Part shown: positions 5,727-7,045 of the stretch, piece by piece
Position numbering within the stretch: position 1 is the stretch's first letter
Layout of the letters: each line of letters opens with the position of its first letter
Origin: an uncultured Aliiroseovarius sp.
Lineage (GTDB): Bacteria > Pseudomonadota > Alphaproteobacteria > Rhodobacterales > Rhodobacteraceae
Direction of reading: 5' to 3'
Length of the DNA: 7,045 nucleotides
NCBI GenBank assembly: GCA_938023895.1
Contig: CALJDH010000113.1
Span: 1 to 7,045 of the forward strand
The notes under the pieces: generated by a model
What the model saw: the letters and a program-made list of their open reading frames with translations, nothing else
What the model was told of the DNA's origin: nothing
Database searches by the model: none
Position numbers and translations under genes: made by a program

Positions 5727-6842
5727 TTACAGAACTTTGCGGTCATACCGGTCGATGCGAAACGCCGCCAGATCAAAGCCGCAATCACCTGTCAGCACAA
5801 GATCGGCCATGACCTTGCCCACGATTGGTCCCATCTGGAACCCGTGGGCGGAAAATCCGAAGGCGTGGAAGGCGCGGTCGGCGTTCACGGCCGGGCCGAT
5901 CACCGGCAGGTTGTCGGGCATATAGGCCTCAAGCCCCGCCCACATGCGGTTGATCACGGCACGCGCCATGATGGGGAAGAACTCAATCGTCGTGCGCGAG
6001 GCATCGGCAAGCTTGGCATAGTCAAGCCGCGTGCTGTTCGCCGCGCGGTCGGCAAATCCCTTCGCCCCACCCCCGATCAGCACGGTGCCGTTTTCAAACT
6101 GCTTGAAGCTCAGTTGGCGGCTGACCGCCCCCACCACCGGACCCGCGAAATGAGGCATCCGCGCCGTGATCATCAGCATCGGCGCGGCATGGGACAGAGG
6201 CACGTTGTCGCCAATCATCAGCGCCACACGGTCGGCCCAGGCGCCCGCACAGTTCACCACCGTTTCGGCCTCGATCCGGCCAGTTTTGATGTCTGCAAGC
6301 CAGCTTTGTCCGACCCTGCGCAGGGCCAACAGCTCAGTCCCTTCAAGGATCTGCGCGCCGTGACGCGCGGCAGCCAAGCGAAAGGCGTTGGTTGATTTAT
6401 ATGGGATCGCGTGGCCGTCAATATCGGACATCACCCCACCGATGCAGGAGGGGCTGACATGCGGCAGGCGTTCGCGCAGCTCGTCCCGGTCGATCATGCG
6501 TTCATGTCGGTGACCGGCAGCATGCATCGCGGCCTCTCGGGCGCGCAGCTTGTCCAGATCAGCTTCGTCCGCGGCAATGTTGATCAGCCCGGCTGCGCGG
6601 AACCCAGTATCGCCCTGCAGCTGGTCATCCAGTGTCTGCCACATCTGCATCGAGGCCTTGGACAGCGGCACCTCGGCCATATCGCGCCCCAACAATCGCA
6701 CGCCCCCGGCATTCACGCCCGATGCATGGCGCGCGACATAGTCCTTCTCGACCACAATGACCGAGGCCCCTGCCTTGGCAAGGTGATAGGCCGTGGCGCA
6801 GCCCTGAATGCCGCCCCCGATGATTAGGACATCAGCCTTCAT
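5727..6842 (-). CDS. FAD-dependent DAO-family oxidoreductase (B subunit)
   Basis: The 371-aa product is a flavoprotein of the DAO (D-amino acid oxidase-like) fold, which oxidises a C-N bond of an amine, amino acid or opine to an imine. The dinucleotide motif GGGIQG (9-14) is followed by E32 for the ADP ribose; SGVNAGGVRLLG (41-52) is the conserved loop near the flavin; VVNCAGAWAD (195-204) and PVIGPA...GFSAHGFQMGPIVGKVMADL (313-348) are the usual closing blocks. Length fits the small catalytic beta subunits of opine oxidase, D-hydroxyproline dehydrogenase and HcnC-like enzymes. The ATG overlaps the stop of the upstream gene by four bases (ATGA), and AGGAGG stands 7 nt upstream. The upstream gene encodes an A-type subunit, which supports a heteromeric dehydrogenase over a stand-alone oxidase. 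The substrate cannot be read from the sequence. Confidence 0.87.
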   Translation of the reverse strand: MKADVLIIGGGIQGCATAYHLAKAGASVIVVEKDYVARHASGVNAGGVRLLGRDMAEVPLSKASMQMWQTLDDQLQGDTGFRAAGLINIAADEADLDKLRAREAAMHAAGHRHERMIDRDELRERLPHVSPSCIGGVMSDIDGHAIPYKSTNAFRLAAARHGAQILEGTELLALRRVGQSWLADIKTGRIEAETVVNCAGAWADRVALMIGDNVPLSHAAPMLMITARMPHFAGPVVGAVSRQLSFKQFENGTVLIGGGAKGFADRAANSTRLDYAKLADASRTTIEFFPIMARAVINRMWAGLEAYMPDNLPVIGPAVNADRAFHAFGFSAHGFQMGPIVGKVMADLVLTGDCGFDLAAFRIDRYDRKVL

Positions 6843-7045
6843 TCGGCGGCCTCCTGCGTGTGGTCCAGCTTGTGAAACCGGCTGAATTCTTCAAGGCTGA
6901 GCAGCCGTTGCGGGCTGCGCAGACGGTAATATCCAACCTCCGCGATAGGTTCGTCGCGCCATGTGGCAAGAAGCTGACTGATCATCGGGCCGCATTGGCG
7001 CCCTTGGCACGGGCCCATACCGCAACGGGTCAGGGACTTCAGCGC
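6839..7045 (-). CDS. Oxidoreductase A subunit, C-terminal part only (cut by the window edge)
   Basis: Translation of the minus strand from base 7045 gives 68 residues ending in TGA at 6841-6839; the rest lies beyond the right edge. The fragment begins ALKSLTRCGMGPCQGRQCGP. The GMGxCQGRxC pattern (C13 and C18 of the fragment) supplies the second cysteine pair of a BFD-like [2Fe-2S] domain, which closes the A subunits of opine oxidase, D-hydroxyproline dehydrogenase and HcnB-like proteins. An additional cysteine (C8) stands where these proteins usually have a small residue. The tail, with YYRLRSPQRLLSLEEF, is typical of a regulatory or linker end. The four-base overlap with the FAD subunit gene shows tight operon coupling. 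Family is fairly sure; substrate is unknown. Confidence 0.8.
   Translation of the reverse strand, partial: ALKSLTRCGMGPCQGRQCGPMISQLLATWRDEPIAEVGYYRLRSPQRLLSLEEFSRFHKLDHTQEAAE

Noticed and set aside
5190..6395. A 401-codon plus-strand open frame across ridA and the FAD subunit gene
   Set aside because: Most of it is antisense to two clear genes, it has no proper ribosome binding site, and its composition is that of a shadow frame. Only its first part, which lies in non-coding DNA, is kept as a question.

Overview
The window looks like chromosomal DNA from an alphaproteobacterium of the Rhodobacterales (Roseobacter/Rhodobacter group). This rests on GC-rich codon use, on IlvD and epimerase sequences of the proteobacterial type, and above all on a two-gene pair that closely resembles the gene transfer agent (GTA) head-spike genes known from Rhodobacter capsulatus. 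No tRNA, rRNA, insertion sequence or CRISPR array is visible.

Layout from left to right: (1) an L-2-haloacid dehalogenase-type HAD hydrolase on the minus strand, 60-743; (2) ilvD, dihydroxy-acid dehydratase of branched-chain amino acid synthesis, minus strand, 848-2683, followed by a strong intrinsic terminator at 801-840; (3) a 187-bp divergent promoter region, 2684-2870; (4) a UDP-glucuronate 4-epimerase-like NAD-dependent epimerase on the plus strand, 2871-3890; (5) a bidirectional terminator, 3908-3934; (6) two translationally coupled minus-strand genes for a spike base protein of 88 aa (4784-5050) and a lectin-like spike fibre protein of 271 aa (3969-4784); (7) a 316-bp stretch with no convincing gene, 5051-5366; (8) a minus-strand operon that enters from the right edge and reads: C-terminus of a flavin/[2Fe-2S] oxidoreductase A subunit (6839-7045), an FAD-dependent DAO-family B subunit (5727-6842), and a RidA-family imine deaminase (5367-5714).

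How they work together: the right-hand operon reads as an amine, opine or imino-acid dehydrogenase, with RidA clearing the reactive imine product. The spike pair lies apart from any capsid or tail gene, as the head-spike genes do in R. capsulatus, so it is probably an orphan GTA locus and not a prophage remnant. It converges on a gene whose product makes a UDP-uronic acid precursor of surface polysaccharide. That is notable because the RcGTA head spike binds capsular polysaccharide. The ilvD and HAD genes look like ordinary metabolic genes. The most interesting object in the window is the orphan spike pair and its polysaccharide-gene neighbour.
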